Below the pieces are notes generated by a model, which was given only the letters and a program-made list of their open reading frames with translations, ran no database searches and was not told where the DNA came from. From the NCBI GenBank assembly GCA_015956445.1, contig WIUZ02000012.1, positions 1,240,001-1,304,000 of the forward strand: a DNA stretch of 64,000 bases. The letters are read 5' to 3'. This DNA comes from Thelephora terrestris (Eukaryota; Basidiomycota; Agaricomycetes; Thelephorales; Thelephoraceae). The number at the start of each line of letters is the position of its first letter. The first letter of the stretch is position 1. Below, piece by piece: positions 32,965-43,070 of the stretch. A program made the translations under genes and the position numbers.

Positions 32965-35589
32965 TTACTCGGGCGTCATCAGGGGACGAGTCTCGTCGTC
33001 ACTAGCGACTCTCGTATATTTTCCCCTCTTCCCATCCTTCTTGTCCTTCCTGCTGAAGCCATAACTGTGGCGGGATGAGCGCCTGTATGCAACTCCCTCC
33101 GAGAAATGACTTACCAAGCACCAATTAGAGCGAGGAAGACCAACGCCTCCCCAACGGATCCCCCAACGATCGCCGCCTTGTGTTGTTCGAAGAAAGTCTC
33201 TTCCGGATCCTGGAACTTCAGCACCCTATTCCGGACCTGCGACACGCTCGGTGGATTTTCTGGATCGTAGCAATATTGCTTGAAGCACGTCGTGCAGAAT
33301 TCAGAGCGAGGCACAATTGGGGAAAGCTTCATCCTCCCCCGGTCAACCGCCGCGCACTGAAGACACTTGGGCCAATCGGGATCCGGTGAGTCCGCGTTCG
33401 GTAAAAAGCCGCCTATGGTGTTCGCGTGAGCTTGCTCCAAGAACATACGGGTGTGGCGTGAAGAATAAGACAGCTGGAAGGTGTCGGAACTTATTGGAGG
33501 TCAACCGGGACTATACTTTTCGAAATGTGGTAAGCCAGACGTACTTGGTGACAGGCGTTGCTCCTGTTAGCGGCGGAGCATTGGGGAGATACAAGACAAG
33601 AGGGTACTCCGGGTTCGACGCGGATACAGGATCGCACCCGAACAATGTCGGTCGCAGGTTCAATCCCATAGATACAAAATCGTCAGAGGTTGCTGGGATC
33701 GGAGGAAACTTTTGGTGAGAAGACTCCAGAACGGTATTCAACCTCAGGTTAGTATAGATCGTTGACGTGCCACTTCGCGCGGTAATCAGCCCGTGCTGCT
33801 AAATGGCACGAGGGAGAACTCACTTGGGCCAACTATGGGATGTGTCGGCGCTACAGTTTATCAGCTATGCTGAATAAAAAGCACGAGAGGAGGATCGGCC
33901 CACTCACCTCCCATCCACTGCCAGGATGAAGTCGACATTTCTGGAATTTACGAACAACGGTCCGAGGGGAATATTTTCGAGGTTGAGTCCACCATCAACC
34001 AATTCCAGCCGACCTGTGTTGGTATCGATGTACGTGTCTCTTTTTACACCGTTGAATGGCTGGGGGCTAGTTGTGAACCAATTGCAAGTATCGGAACAAA
34101 TCGAAAACTCACGTTGGGCCAGTTCGCAACATCGTCTGCCTTCATCTCAATGGACTCAAGCAACATCGAGACGAGGTACTCTAGCGCGGCACAACTCCGC
34201 CCTCCCCAACCCTTAAGTATCGTTTGACCCTGACATCAAGATCTTGAGCGCGAGTACAAAAGCAAGCGAAGAGATACTAACTGTGTTTAGTAGAACCTGT
34301 TATCGGTGAGCATCAGCGGTCAAATACCCGAGTATTTTTCTCTGATTTCACCTACACTAAACAAACTGGAACTTGTGCCGATTATGAATCCAGCCTCGTC
34401 GAAGCCCGTGACACAGGCGTTATCGTTATCCGGTTTCCCGTTCGACAAGTGAGTGCCTACATAGGTCAAATTGACCATCGCGGATACATTGGGGTCCCAG
34501 GAGCCCATCTCGAATGGACTGACCTATTGATCAGCGTCAGGTTGAACATCAAGAAGTTATTAGAGGCAGTTACGACATACTTCATACACCGGAACGTCGA
34601 GGGGTGTCCATCCGTCCGTTTCCGTCCCAGATGGGCGGGAATCGAAGACGATCAGCGGCAAAGGGACATTATATTCTTGGAACATGGAGCTGTGGGGAAG
34701 GTTTGACCATAGCTGTCCTGCGCCGTGCGCCGTATCATTGGTGAAGAAGTTTGCGCGAGTAGTTTGGTTAAAGAAATGATATGACAGCATCCGAGACCAT
34801 GCGTCAGTTACGCTCGTGTGTCTTTGAACAGTTATAACAATCAACGTCAAGTGAGCGACGAGGCGCGGGGAAAAACGCACATTCCGGTTAAAGCCTTTGC
34901 AAGGACACTAGTGGTAACACTTTGGAAGAAGCGAGTATTATCGTCGTCGAATACATCGAAACCCCCCGGTCGGAAGAGGTCCAGGTCCAGAAGCCAGCCA
35001 CCGCGATCTTTGCCATCACCGTACACAAGGTCAGGTATCGTGACGAAGTCGTTGAAATAAAGTGACCCGGTGAACCACGAGCCACCTGTGGCAAGAGTTC
35101 TTTTAGTCGTTTTCTCCAAGAGCAGAAGGTAATTGACTTGCCAGACAAGCCAGAAATGTAAGATGCCACCTGGAGAAGTCCTCCGGTGCCTACCGACTTG
35201 GCGGATCGATCTCTGGCGTCAAGGGCTGAAGTGACGCCGGCGGAATATTGTGCGGCCCTAAACCCACCACCAGAAAAAGCGATTGCGATCCGTGAAAATT
35301 TGCTGCTCAAGACGGAGACATTGTATCCGATTTGTTCACCGGTCCCAAGCCAGTCCTGCCACGCTTTCGGGATCACCGTAGACTCGCGTGTATCGATGTA
35401 CGCGCTCTCTTTTGGATGCAGAGCTTGGGTACCTGGCGTGAATTCCCGCAGGAGAGGATTCTGAGTGATATCCGGACATTTGGAGCCAATTGTGGGTGCG
35501 TAGAGTTTGAGTAGCTCAGGCCTCTGCGCCCGAACGAGGGCTTTGAGGCTTGCGAACAACCAGAGGACTTGAAGGAAGGGGAAAAACAT
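32965..35589 (-). CDS. Lysophospholipase / phospholipase B, copy A (membrane-anchored)
   Basis: A multi-exon minus-strand gene. The start at 35589 gives MFFPFLQVLWLFASLKALVRA, a signal peptide. The mature part carries the PLA2_B/cPLA2 signatures: IAFSGGGFRAAQYSAGV (oxyanion loop), GLSGGSW joined across an intron at about 35150-35100 (nucleophile Ser), and LELVDGGLNLENIPLGPL (catalytic Asp). Many N-glycosylation sites (NQTT, NLTY, NVS) fit a secreted enzyme. The Cys-rich end (CLQCAAVDRGRMKLSP, FCTTCFKQYC) is followed by a single hydrophobic helix and the basic tail FSRKDKKDGKRGKY, ending at 32965. Family members release fatty acids from (lyso)phospholipids outside the cell and are usually GPI-anchored; a transmembrane tail is less common. 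A TATA-like TATGATAAAAGG lies about 40 bp upstream of the start. Confidence 0.88.
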
Positions 35590-36446
35590 GAGATCGTTAT
35601 CGTTCAGGGTATCCGTCGCATCCTTTTATCATACCTGGGACACAGCGCTGGTAGCGATGCTAATGGCCAGCGCTGGCAGCGACGCTAACGGCCAAAGCTG
35701 GTGGCGACACTAGTAACGATCACTGCGCTGGCGCATCTGGGAAAGTGTCTGAGATTATTGTATGGCTCTGGGCGATGTTATGTGAAATACAATGGCCCAG
35801 CAGTGCTAACCATCAACTAGCGATGCTCACGGGTCTGGCATCGGTGAGATAACTGCGTTGATGGGTGTTACCACGAGGGAGGCAAGACCTATGCTTTCAA
35901 CTCCCCCGTCTCGATCGGAAGTCGTGACCCGGGCCGACCACTGATCTACACGGCAGATCATCGAATCCGACCACAATTTTTAACCATCGCCGCCGCGACA
36001 CAGATCTAGAGCGGCTGGAAGTAAAAGCACTCCGAAGCGGCCTGCAAGTCGTCCTCAGAGATGGCGGGCCTCTCCCGTGGATGGCAGAGGAGACGCTTCA
36101 AGCAGTGTGAACAAAATATCACGAATTGACAAGTTTTTCCCCATATTACCACTGATGCCTTCGAAAAATGCTCCACTGACCCCGGTGAGACCCTGCATAA
36201 GAACACAGCCATGAAAAGCTAGCTGAAAATTTGCGGTGGTAGTGGGTCCGAAAGTATGCGCCAATACCTTCACCTAATACTTATCGTCGGTTAAAACGCG
36301 CATAGCCCCGTTTAGCATCGCCCACAGGGAGAGAATTTTCCAGATGCCCGGCGACGCTAACGATCAGCGCTGAGAGCGACGCTAACCACTGGTGCAAGTT
36401 CGCCTCCGAGCCGAAGGCATCGAGAAACCTGTCAAGTACATTCTAT
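35590..36446. other. Spacer between tandem lysophospholipase genes
   Basis: The spacer holds the promoter of copy A, the 25-bp repeats, scattered GCGACGCTAAC-type motifs near 36350-36400, and roughly 80-100 bp near 35590-35670 that resemble the sequence upstream of copy B. A minus-strand ORF at 36055-36273 has no ATG start and no recognised motif. I see no third lysophospholipase fragment. Confidence 0.6.
35643..35717. repeat. Three tandem 25-bp repeat units
   Basis: Three head-to-tail 25-bp units (35643-35667, 35668-35692, 35693-35717). Units 1 and 2 share a CAGCGCTGG start and a GCGA(T/C)GCTAA core; unit 3 is degenerate. A related partial copy (CAGCGCTGAGAGCGACGC) lies near 36365. They sit upstream of lysophospholipase copy A, just beyond its TATA-like element. 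Confidence 0.85.
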
Positions 36447-39066
36447 TTACTTGGACATCGTCAAGGGATGAGTCTCGTGGTCACTGGCGACCCTCGTATA
36501 TTTTCCCCTCTTCCGATTCTTCCTAGCCTTCTTGCTGAAGAAGCAGCTGAGGCGGGATAAGCACCCACGTGGAATTTTCTTCGGAAAAAGACCCACCAAG
36601 CACCAAACACGATAAGGAAGAACAGCGCCCCCCCTACGGACCCCCCAATGATCGCCGCCTTGTGTTGCTGGAAGAAAGATCCATCCGGGTCCTGGAACTT
36701 CAGCACCCTGTTCGGGAGCTGCGACACACTCGACGGATTTGCCGGATCGTAGCAATATTTCTTGAAGCATGTCGTGCAGAATTCAGAGCGAGGCACAACT
36801 GGGGAAAGCTTCATCCTCCCCCGGTCAACCGCCGCGCATTGGAGACACTTGGGCCAATCTGGATCCGGCGAATTCGTATTTGGTTTGAAACCGCCGATAG
36901 TGTTCGTGTGAACTTGGTCCAAGAACAGATGAGTGTGACGTGAGGAATAGGACAGCTTGAAAGTGTCGGTACTTATTGGAGGTCAACCGGGACTAGACCC
37001 TCTAAATTGTGGCAGGTCTGACGTACTTGGTGACAGGCTTCGCGCCTGTTAGTGGCGGAGCATTGGGGAGATACAGGACAAGAGGGTACTCCGGGTTCGA
37101 CGTGGATGTAGGATCGCACCCGAACAATGTCGGTCTCAGGTTCAATCCCATAGATACAAAATCATTCGGGGTTGCTGGGATCGGAGGAAGCTTTTGGTGC
37201 GAAGACGACAGAATGGTGTTCAGCCTCAGGTTCGTGTTGATGGGTGACGTGCCACTTAGCACGGTAATCAGCCCGTGTTGCTAGTAAATGGCACGAGGGG
37301 GAACTCACTTGGGCCAGCTATCGGAAGTGTCGGCGCTGTAGATTATTAGCTGTGCTGAATGAAGCGCACGAGAGGAGGACCGGTCCGCCCACCTCCCATC
37401 CACCGCTAGGATGAAGTCGACATTTCGGGAGTTTACGAGCAACGGTCCGAGGGGAATGTTTTCGAGGTTGAGCCCACCATCAATCAATTCCAGCCAACTT
37501 GTGTTGGTATCGATGTACGTGTTGCTTTTTACACCGTTGAATGGCTGGACGCTAGTGATGAGCTGGGTATAGTACCGGGGCACATCTAAAACTCACGCTG
37601 GGCCAGTTCGCGACATCGTCTGCCCTTGTTTCAATGGAATTCAAAAACATCGAGACGAGGTGATCCAGCCCAGCACTATCCTGCTCTTTCAAGCCACTCA
37701 GTGTGGTTTGACCCTGGCATCAAGATATTGAGCGTGAAGAAAATAGCAAGCGAGGGGAGATACTAACCTTGTCTAGTATAATCTGTTGTCAGTGAGCATC
37801 AGCGACCAAACGTTTGGGTAGTTGACTGATTGCACCCACACTAAACAGGCTGGAACTTGTGCCAATTATGAAGCCAGCCTCGTCGAAGCCCGTGACACAG
37901 GCGGTATCGTTATCCGGTTTCCCGTTCGACAAGTGAGTGCCTACATAGGTCAAATTGACCATCGCGGATACATTGGGGTCCCAGGAGCCCATCTCAAACG
38001 GACTGACCTATTGCCAATATCAGTATCAGATTGAAGCTTTTCCAGAGACAGCTACGACATACTTCATACACCGGAACGTCAAGGGGTGTGTATCCGTTCG
38101 TCTTCGTCCCGGATGGGCGGGAATCGAAGACGATCAGCGGCACAGGGACGTTGAATCCTTGGAACATGGAACTACGAGGGAGGTTTGACCATAACTGACC
38201 CGCGCCGTGCGATGTGTCATCGGTGAAGAAGTTTGCACGAGTAGTTTGATTAAAGAAATGGTATGAGAGCATCCGAGACCATACATCAGTTATGCTCGTG
38301 TCTCTTTGAACAGTTATAAAAGTCAACGTGAAGTGAGCGAGGAGGTGCGAGGGACAACGCACATTCCGGTGGACGCCTTTGCAACGACACTCGCGAGAAC
38401 ACTTTGGAAGAAGAAAGTATTCTTGTCGTCGAATACATCGAAACCCCCTGGGAGGAAGAGTTCGAGGTCCAGAAGCCAGCCATTGCGATCGTTACCATCA
38501 CCGTACACAAGGTCAGGTATCGTGACAAAGTCGTTGAAATAAAGCGACCCGGTGAACCACGAGCCACCTGTAACGGTGGTTCTTTCGGTCCTTCTCTCCT
38601 AGAACAGATGGCAGTACTACTCACCAGACAAGCCAGAGATGTAAGATGCCACCTGGAGCAGTCCTCCGGTGCCTACCGACTTGGCGGATTGATCTCTGGC
38701 GTCGAGGGCTGAAGTGACGCCAGCGGAATATTGTGCGGCCCTATATCCACCACCAGAAAAAGCGATTCCGACCCGTGAAAAGTTGCTGCTCAAGACAGAG
38801 ACATTGTATCCGATTTGTTCACCGGTCCCAAGCCAGTCCTGCCACGCTTTCGAGATCACCGTAGACTCGCGAGTGTCGATGTATGCGCTCTCGTTTGGAT
38901 GTAGAGCTTGGGTGCCTGTCGTGAATTCCCGCAGGAGAGGATTTTGAGTGATATCCGGACATTTGGAGCCAATTGTGGGTGCGTAGAGTTTGAGCAGCTC
39001 AGATCCTTGCGCGCGAACGAGGGCATTGAGGCTTGCGAACAGACAGAGAAGGGAGAGGGAAAACAT
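36447..39066 (-). CDS. Lysophospholipase / phospholipase B, copy B (membrane-anchored)
   Basis: The tandem duplicate of copy A, in the same direction, starting at 39066 (MFSLSLLCLFASLNALVRA, signal peptide) and ending at 36447. Over the first 125 mature residues only 8 differ from copy A. The exon order is the same: IAFSGGGYRAAQYS, then GLSGGSW restored across an intron near 38,630-38,580, LELIDGGLNLENIPLGPL, the Cys-rich end, a transmembrane helix (AAIIGGSVGGALFFLIVFGA) and the basic tail SKKARKNRKRGKYTRV. An intron splits the helix from the tail; reading through it would give a different 3' end at 36461, which loses the tail shared with copy A. TATAATAAAAG lies about 40 bp upstream of the start. 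The role is the same as copy A: extracellular phospholipid deacylation. No premature stop was found. Confidence 0.88.
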
Positions 39067-39241
39067 GAGGTCGTCGTCGGTCGAGATATCCCCGGCATCT
39101 TTTATTATATGTGATACGGCGTTGACGGCGATGCGAACTCGACCAGTGCACGTTCAACTCCGAGCTGGCTATCTCGGAGCGCCGGCACGGAGGTGGTGTC
39201 TCGGATGCTGCGATCGCTAACAATGATTGCGTTCTACCACC

Positions 39242-40001
39242 ATGGCCTTGGACGCGTCTCGTGAATATCTCAAGTCCCTCCCCCCACCTCCGCTGCCGAC
39301 TCACGCTCCTGCTCTAGGTCTCATGAAGCCTCTAAAGAGGAGACGGTTGAATGACCACGGCTCCGTCTCACCGGAGGACTGTCTCTCGTCCACACAGCCT
39401 CTGCTGTTGACGTTGAAATGCAGGGTGGTCAATCCGTGTTCTTGCTGTAACAGGCCTGTTTCTCAGAAGCCCGCCGCCTCCATTCTCTGCGCAAGGTATG
39501 TCCACCTCTTCGATAGAACTACTCCGTCATTAACCCCGCTGCCGACTAGGTGCGGACAGTTGACCTGCAACATCTGTTCCCGGACGTGCACCCATCTTCC
39601 ACCCTCTCAACCCTCCACTCCCATGTTGAGCTATTCCCCCACTCCCCCATGCACACCCTTGCCACCCTTGCCCCTGCGTCTGGCTGTGACGTTCCAGTCA
39701 GCTGCAAGCGCCGTGGCCCTCAAGTCACCTCGGGTCACCTGCAAGCAGCGGAAACGACGCGAGTTTGATGGCGGGAGCAACCCCAACGATAATCAACATA
39801 TGATGGAAGATTTCTTGGACGAACCTACCGATGATGAGATGATAATCGATGGTCGTGGGTGTGGCAGGAAGGTTTGCCGCAACTGCTCTTTCGAGAGCCC
39901 TCAAAGGTTTGTACCGCTTATCTGTCAAGTGAATTCATTTACTGATTTCTACCCGTAGTGAATCTACAACCTGTTACGATTGTTACGGATCCTCACTGTA
40001 A
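39242..40001 (+). CDS. Uncharacterised Cys-rich protein with RING/FYVE-like zinc ligands
   Basis: Three exons (39242 to about 39495, about 39550-39905, 39959-40001) start at MALDASREYL. The introns are GTATGT...CTAG and GTTTGT...GTAG. The N-terminus has Pro-rich SLPPPPLPTHAP and a KRRR patch. Cysteines are arranged as CSCC, a gap of about 14, CARCGQLTCNIC and RTC. After a long Pro/Ser linker come GCGRKVCRNCSFES and, in the last exon, TTCYDCYG. The spaced C-x2-C pairs resemble a RING- or FYVE-like cross-brace that binds two zincs, split by a long insert. I do not recognise the family. It lies divergently 175 bp from lysophospholipase copy B. Ubiquitin ligase or lipid binding are possible but unproven. 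Confidence 0.65.
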
Positions 40002-40283
40002 CTTTCCTCCGTACTATTCTCACCATCCTAGGTTTTGGTCTATTGCATCACATTGGCTCAACGCTTCCGATACTCTCTGTCATTACATACTCCAATCAAC
40101 TAATCATCACGCGTTTCACTTAATCCCTCTGCAAGCGGGCATCAATGAAATCATCCATGAGATCAGCGTATGCACCGGGGCAAAGCCACAAGACCCAAAA
40201 CACGCAAGGTGCGAGTCAGTTGACGAACCGTCGACACAGGATAACAAAAATCAAGAATAAGATATACACACACAAATTAACGT

Positions 40284-42487
40284 TCAGATGTAAGCAGCTG
40301 GTTTCCGGACGACTGGTGCACCGCCGATCACCGATCTCTCCCTGCCATCTCTCCGATACAGCGCTTCAATGTTTCGCACGAACCGGTTCTTCGTCTCCCC
40401 GCTCCGGCTTTCGTCCATGAAACTTTGCCTGTCCCAGACAGTGTACTTTTCGTCCTCCTTGAGGTTGATCGGATCATCCTCGAGGTCGCTATCCATGTCA
40501 AGGTACCCCCCGGTTGGTGAGACGTAATCGTCTTCGTCTAATGGGATCCTGAGCGGTTTGCTCAATCGCCCATTTGCGAGTTCCTCGTCGTTAGAACGCC
40601 GTGGTTCTCGTTCATAAAGCCCGCTCTCCTGAGTAGAGCTTTGACCCCCAAACATAGAGATTACAGAATCCACTTCTGCGTGGTTCAAAATCTCATCCGG
40701 CAGCTCATCTCCGTCTACGTCATGATACAGAGCTTCAATAGCCTCGATCTCCGACTCCATGTGGGAGCTCGTGTAAGAACTGGCGCCGACGCTCTTCCGA
40801 GATGGTACCACCGCGGGAGCAGACGAAGCTGAGAGCGGCGGAGGTTGCCGCGGCACAGCCCAAGTGGGGTTGTTCAAGTTTTTGGGATAGTACGGTTCGC
40901 CGTGGCCGGTGTCTGTATCTTCCTGGACCCTAATCGCCGGGTTTGTCGGGAAAGGTTGTTCCTTACCCCGGATACTTGGACTCGGTGTCCTTGCGGGAGA
41001 AGTCCCAGGTGGGAGACCGAAGGGGGTTAACCTAGACGGGAGGACTACACTCGGCTTCTTCAATAGCGGGTGATTGTGGGGATAATCATTGGGGGGCGAA
41101 ATCGGCGGTACCTTTGGTAAGGGACCCTGGGGTGCTGGACTCGGGGGTGGTAGTTCGAACTGTCGAGACCTTATTGAACCTCCAGGACTCGAAACCGGGA
41201 CAAAGAAATCAAATGGAGGGGTTGGTTCAGTAGGCGAAGGACCGGGACTGGAATGCGTTGGTAGTAGCGCCGCAGGCGTAGTGTTGGCCGCAATCAGCAA
41301 TTTGTTTCTGAGAGTGCTGGTCGAGGGAGGGGATGTAGGGTCAGGGGACATCATCACCGCTTCACTTGGCACCGGCGAATGCTCAGAGGCGTGCCTATAA
41401 TCAGAAGATAGAGGGGAAAGAGAAAGAGGGGATGGTCTAGTTTTCAATGGTCGAATTTGTGCGGTGGTTAGGGCAGCAGGGAGGGAAGGTTTGGGGCTGG
41501 TATGAGGCCTTTCTCGAGTTGAGCCAGGCAACGGAGGATGGGCCGTTTGGACGACCCGCGGGAAGTGACTGTAAGTGTTCGACCAATCGAAGCTTCCAGC
41601 TATCGACTGGGCGTCCTCTTTGAATGCATGGGTGAGGGCCTGAATGGCATCTTCTTGGAATTGAGGTGGAGGAGGTGCGGGAGTTGATGTGTGAGTTGCA
41701 TTTCGGGAAGGGGCGACATCAGTCCATGAAGAACGATTAGATGAAGCGAAGGTGCTTGGGGAGTTGCTCCTGAGGCCAAATCTATCTGCGGCAGAGAAAT
41801 GGGTTGCGAGGTGGGGAACGGGTGGCACAGGATGTTTCTCATCATCCTTGGACTTCTTTGTCTTCTTACGACTGAAGAACGACACCTTGCGTTTCGGGGA
41901 GGCCTCGGAGAGATATCCACCCTCAGACTCTTCGCCGCCAGTCACGGCACCATCCTTGACCTTTTTCTTGGACTTTTTGGATTTCTTCCGTGTTGCGTCG
42001 CTCACGTAACCACCATCAGTGTCGTAACCATCCGGCTTCGCTTTCCTGAGTTTGTTGTAGGAAAGCTTACGAGGAGAGGCCGGCGGCAGGAGGTGGTTAG
42101 AATGTGTTGAAGCAGAGGAAGTACTGATGTGTGCTGCGTGCGTTGAGCCACCATTTACCGCATGGCCTTGAGGAAGTGACTGGTGGTTCCAGCTGTATTG
42201 AGCAGAAGTGGGTAGCTGGGAATGCTCCTCTGAAGTGTGGTTGGGAAGTTCCGAGGTTGTTTGCACCTGTGTTAAGCAGAGTTCAGGAAAATGTGGGACT
42301 GGAAGAGAAGAAAGCTGACTTGTTCAGGCTCATCCTCCTCGTCACCTTCTTCCACAGGACTGAACATCCATTTTGCTACGGTCTTGTTACCGATACCAAG
42401 TTCGATTGCTGCATCCAAGACGGAAGCGCGGAGAACAGAATCGGAATCCCTTCGTCTCGCCCTCGGACGCGGCCTCTGAGTATCCAT
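40284..42487 (-). CDS. Uncharacterised Ser/Pro-rich basidiomycete protein
   Basis: Two exons: a first one with MDTQRPRPRARRRDSDSVLR and ASVLDAAIELGIGNKTVAKWMF, then an intron (about 42,320-42,268; GTCAGC...CACAG) leading to VQTTSELPNHTS and about 655 more residues. The conserved-looking parts are the N-terminal helix (VLDAAIELG), GYDTDGGYVSD and GGYLSEASPKRKVSFFSRKK near residue 130, ESEIEAIEALYHD near residue 530, and the C-terminal FVRNIEALYRRDGRE. The rest is low-complexity Pro/Ser/Thr. An alternative start at 42698 would add a hydrophobic Val/Ala stretch but in another frame. I do not recognise a domain. Its composition suggests a phospho-regulated scaffold or cytoskeletal protein; that is inference only. 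Confidence 0.6.
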
Positions 42488-43070
42488 CGAGCGATGAGGA
42501 GGAGAGGGTGGGAATGCCAACGGCGGTGACGAGGAACGAGTGACGGCGTCCTTCCGGTTGACGACCAGTGGGACAAGAGATGAAGAGATTGAATGGAACT
42601 TCACTAACTATCACGATGACGACCGCGACCGCGACGGCGGCGACAACGACGGCTAAATCCTTTTCTTGCTCTCTTATGCACTGTTTCATCTTGTCCATTT
42701 ACTGCCCGCTCTCCCCATCCCAAAATCCGACGGTCTCCCTATAAGCCCCGCACATTCAGTGGCGCTCTATAGGCGGTACCAATAACCGACAGGCGTTTCT
42801 CTCCCACGATTCATCACGATTCAAAGTGGCAGAAGATTGAACTGCTCGCTCTCATCTGTTTGCGCCTTCTCGCCCTAGTCAAACTTTCCAACGTCCCCGA
42901 TAGTATTCGGCTCAAACGCTCCCGTTCACGCGCTGTCAAGACTGTGATTCGCATTTACCTGGTTGTCCCTAGAGCATTCAGCCGCAATGTCCACGCAAAT
43001 GAGCCGCAGGAGCCTGGTTTGCTTTTCCGCAAAGCACAATAAAATGTACAAAAAGTCCTTCCTGACGAAC
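42488..43070. other. Intergenic region between an uncharacterised gene and ValRS
   Basis: This 583 bp stretch holds the upstream region of the 40284-42487 gene and the 3' flank of valyl-tRNA synthetase. It includes a (GAC/GCC)-rich stretch near 42620-42650. A possible leader exon for the uncharacterised gene starts at 42698. No conserved coding sequence or RNA was seen. Confidence 0.5.

Noticed and set aside
32965-39066. One lysophospholipase copy as a pseudogene
   Set aside because: The exons of both copies that I could follow are open and keep the catalytic motifs. Apparent stops fall inside introns.
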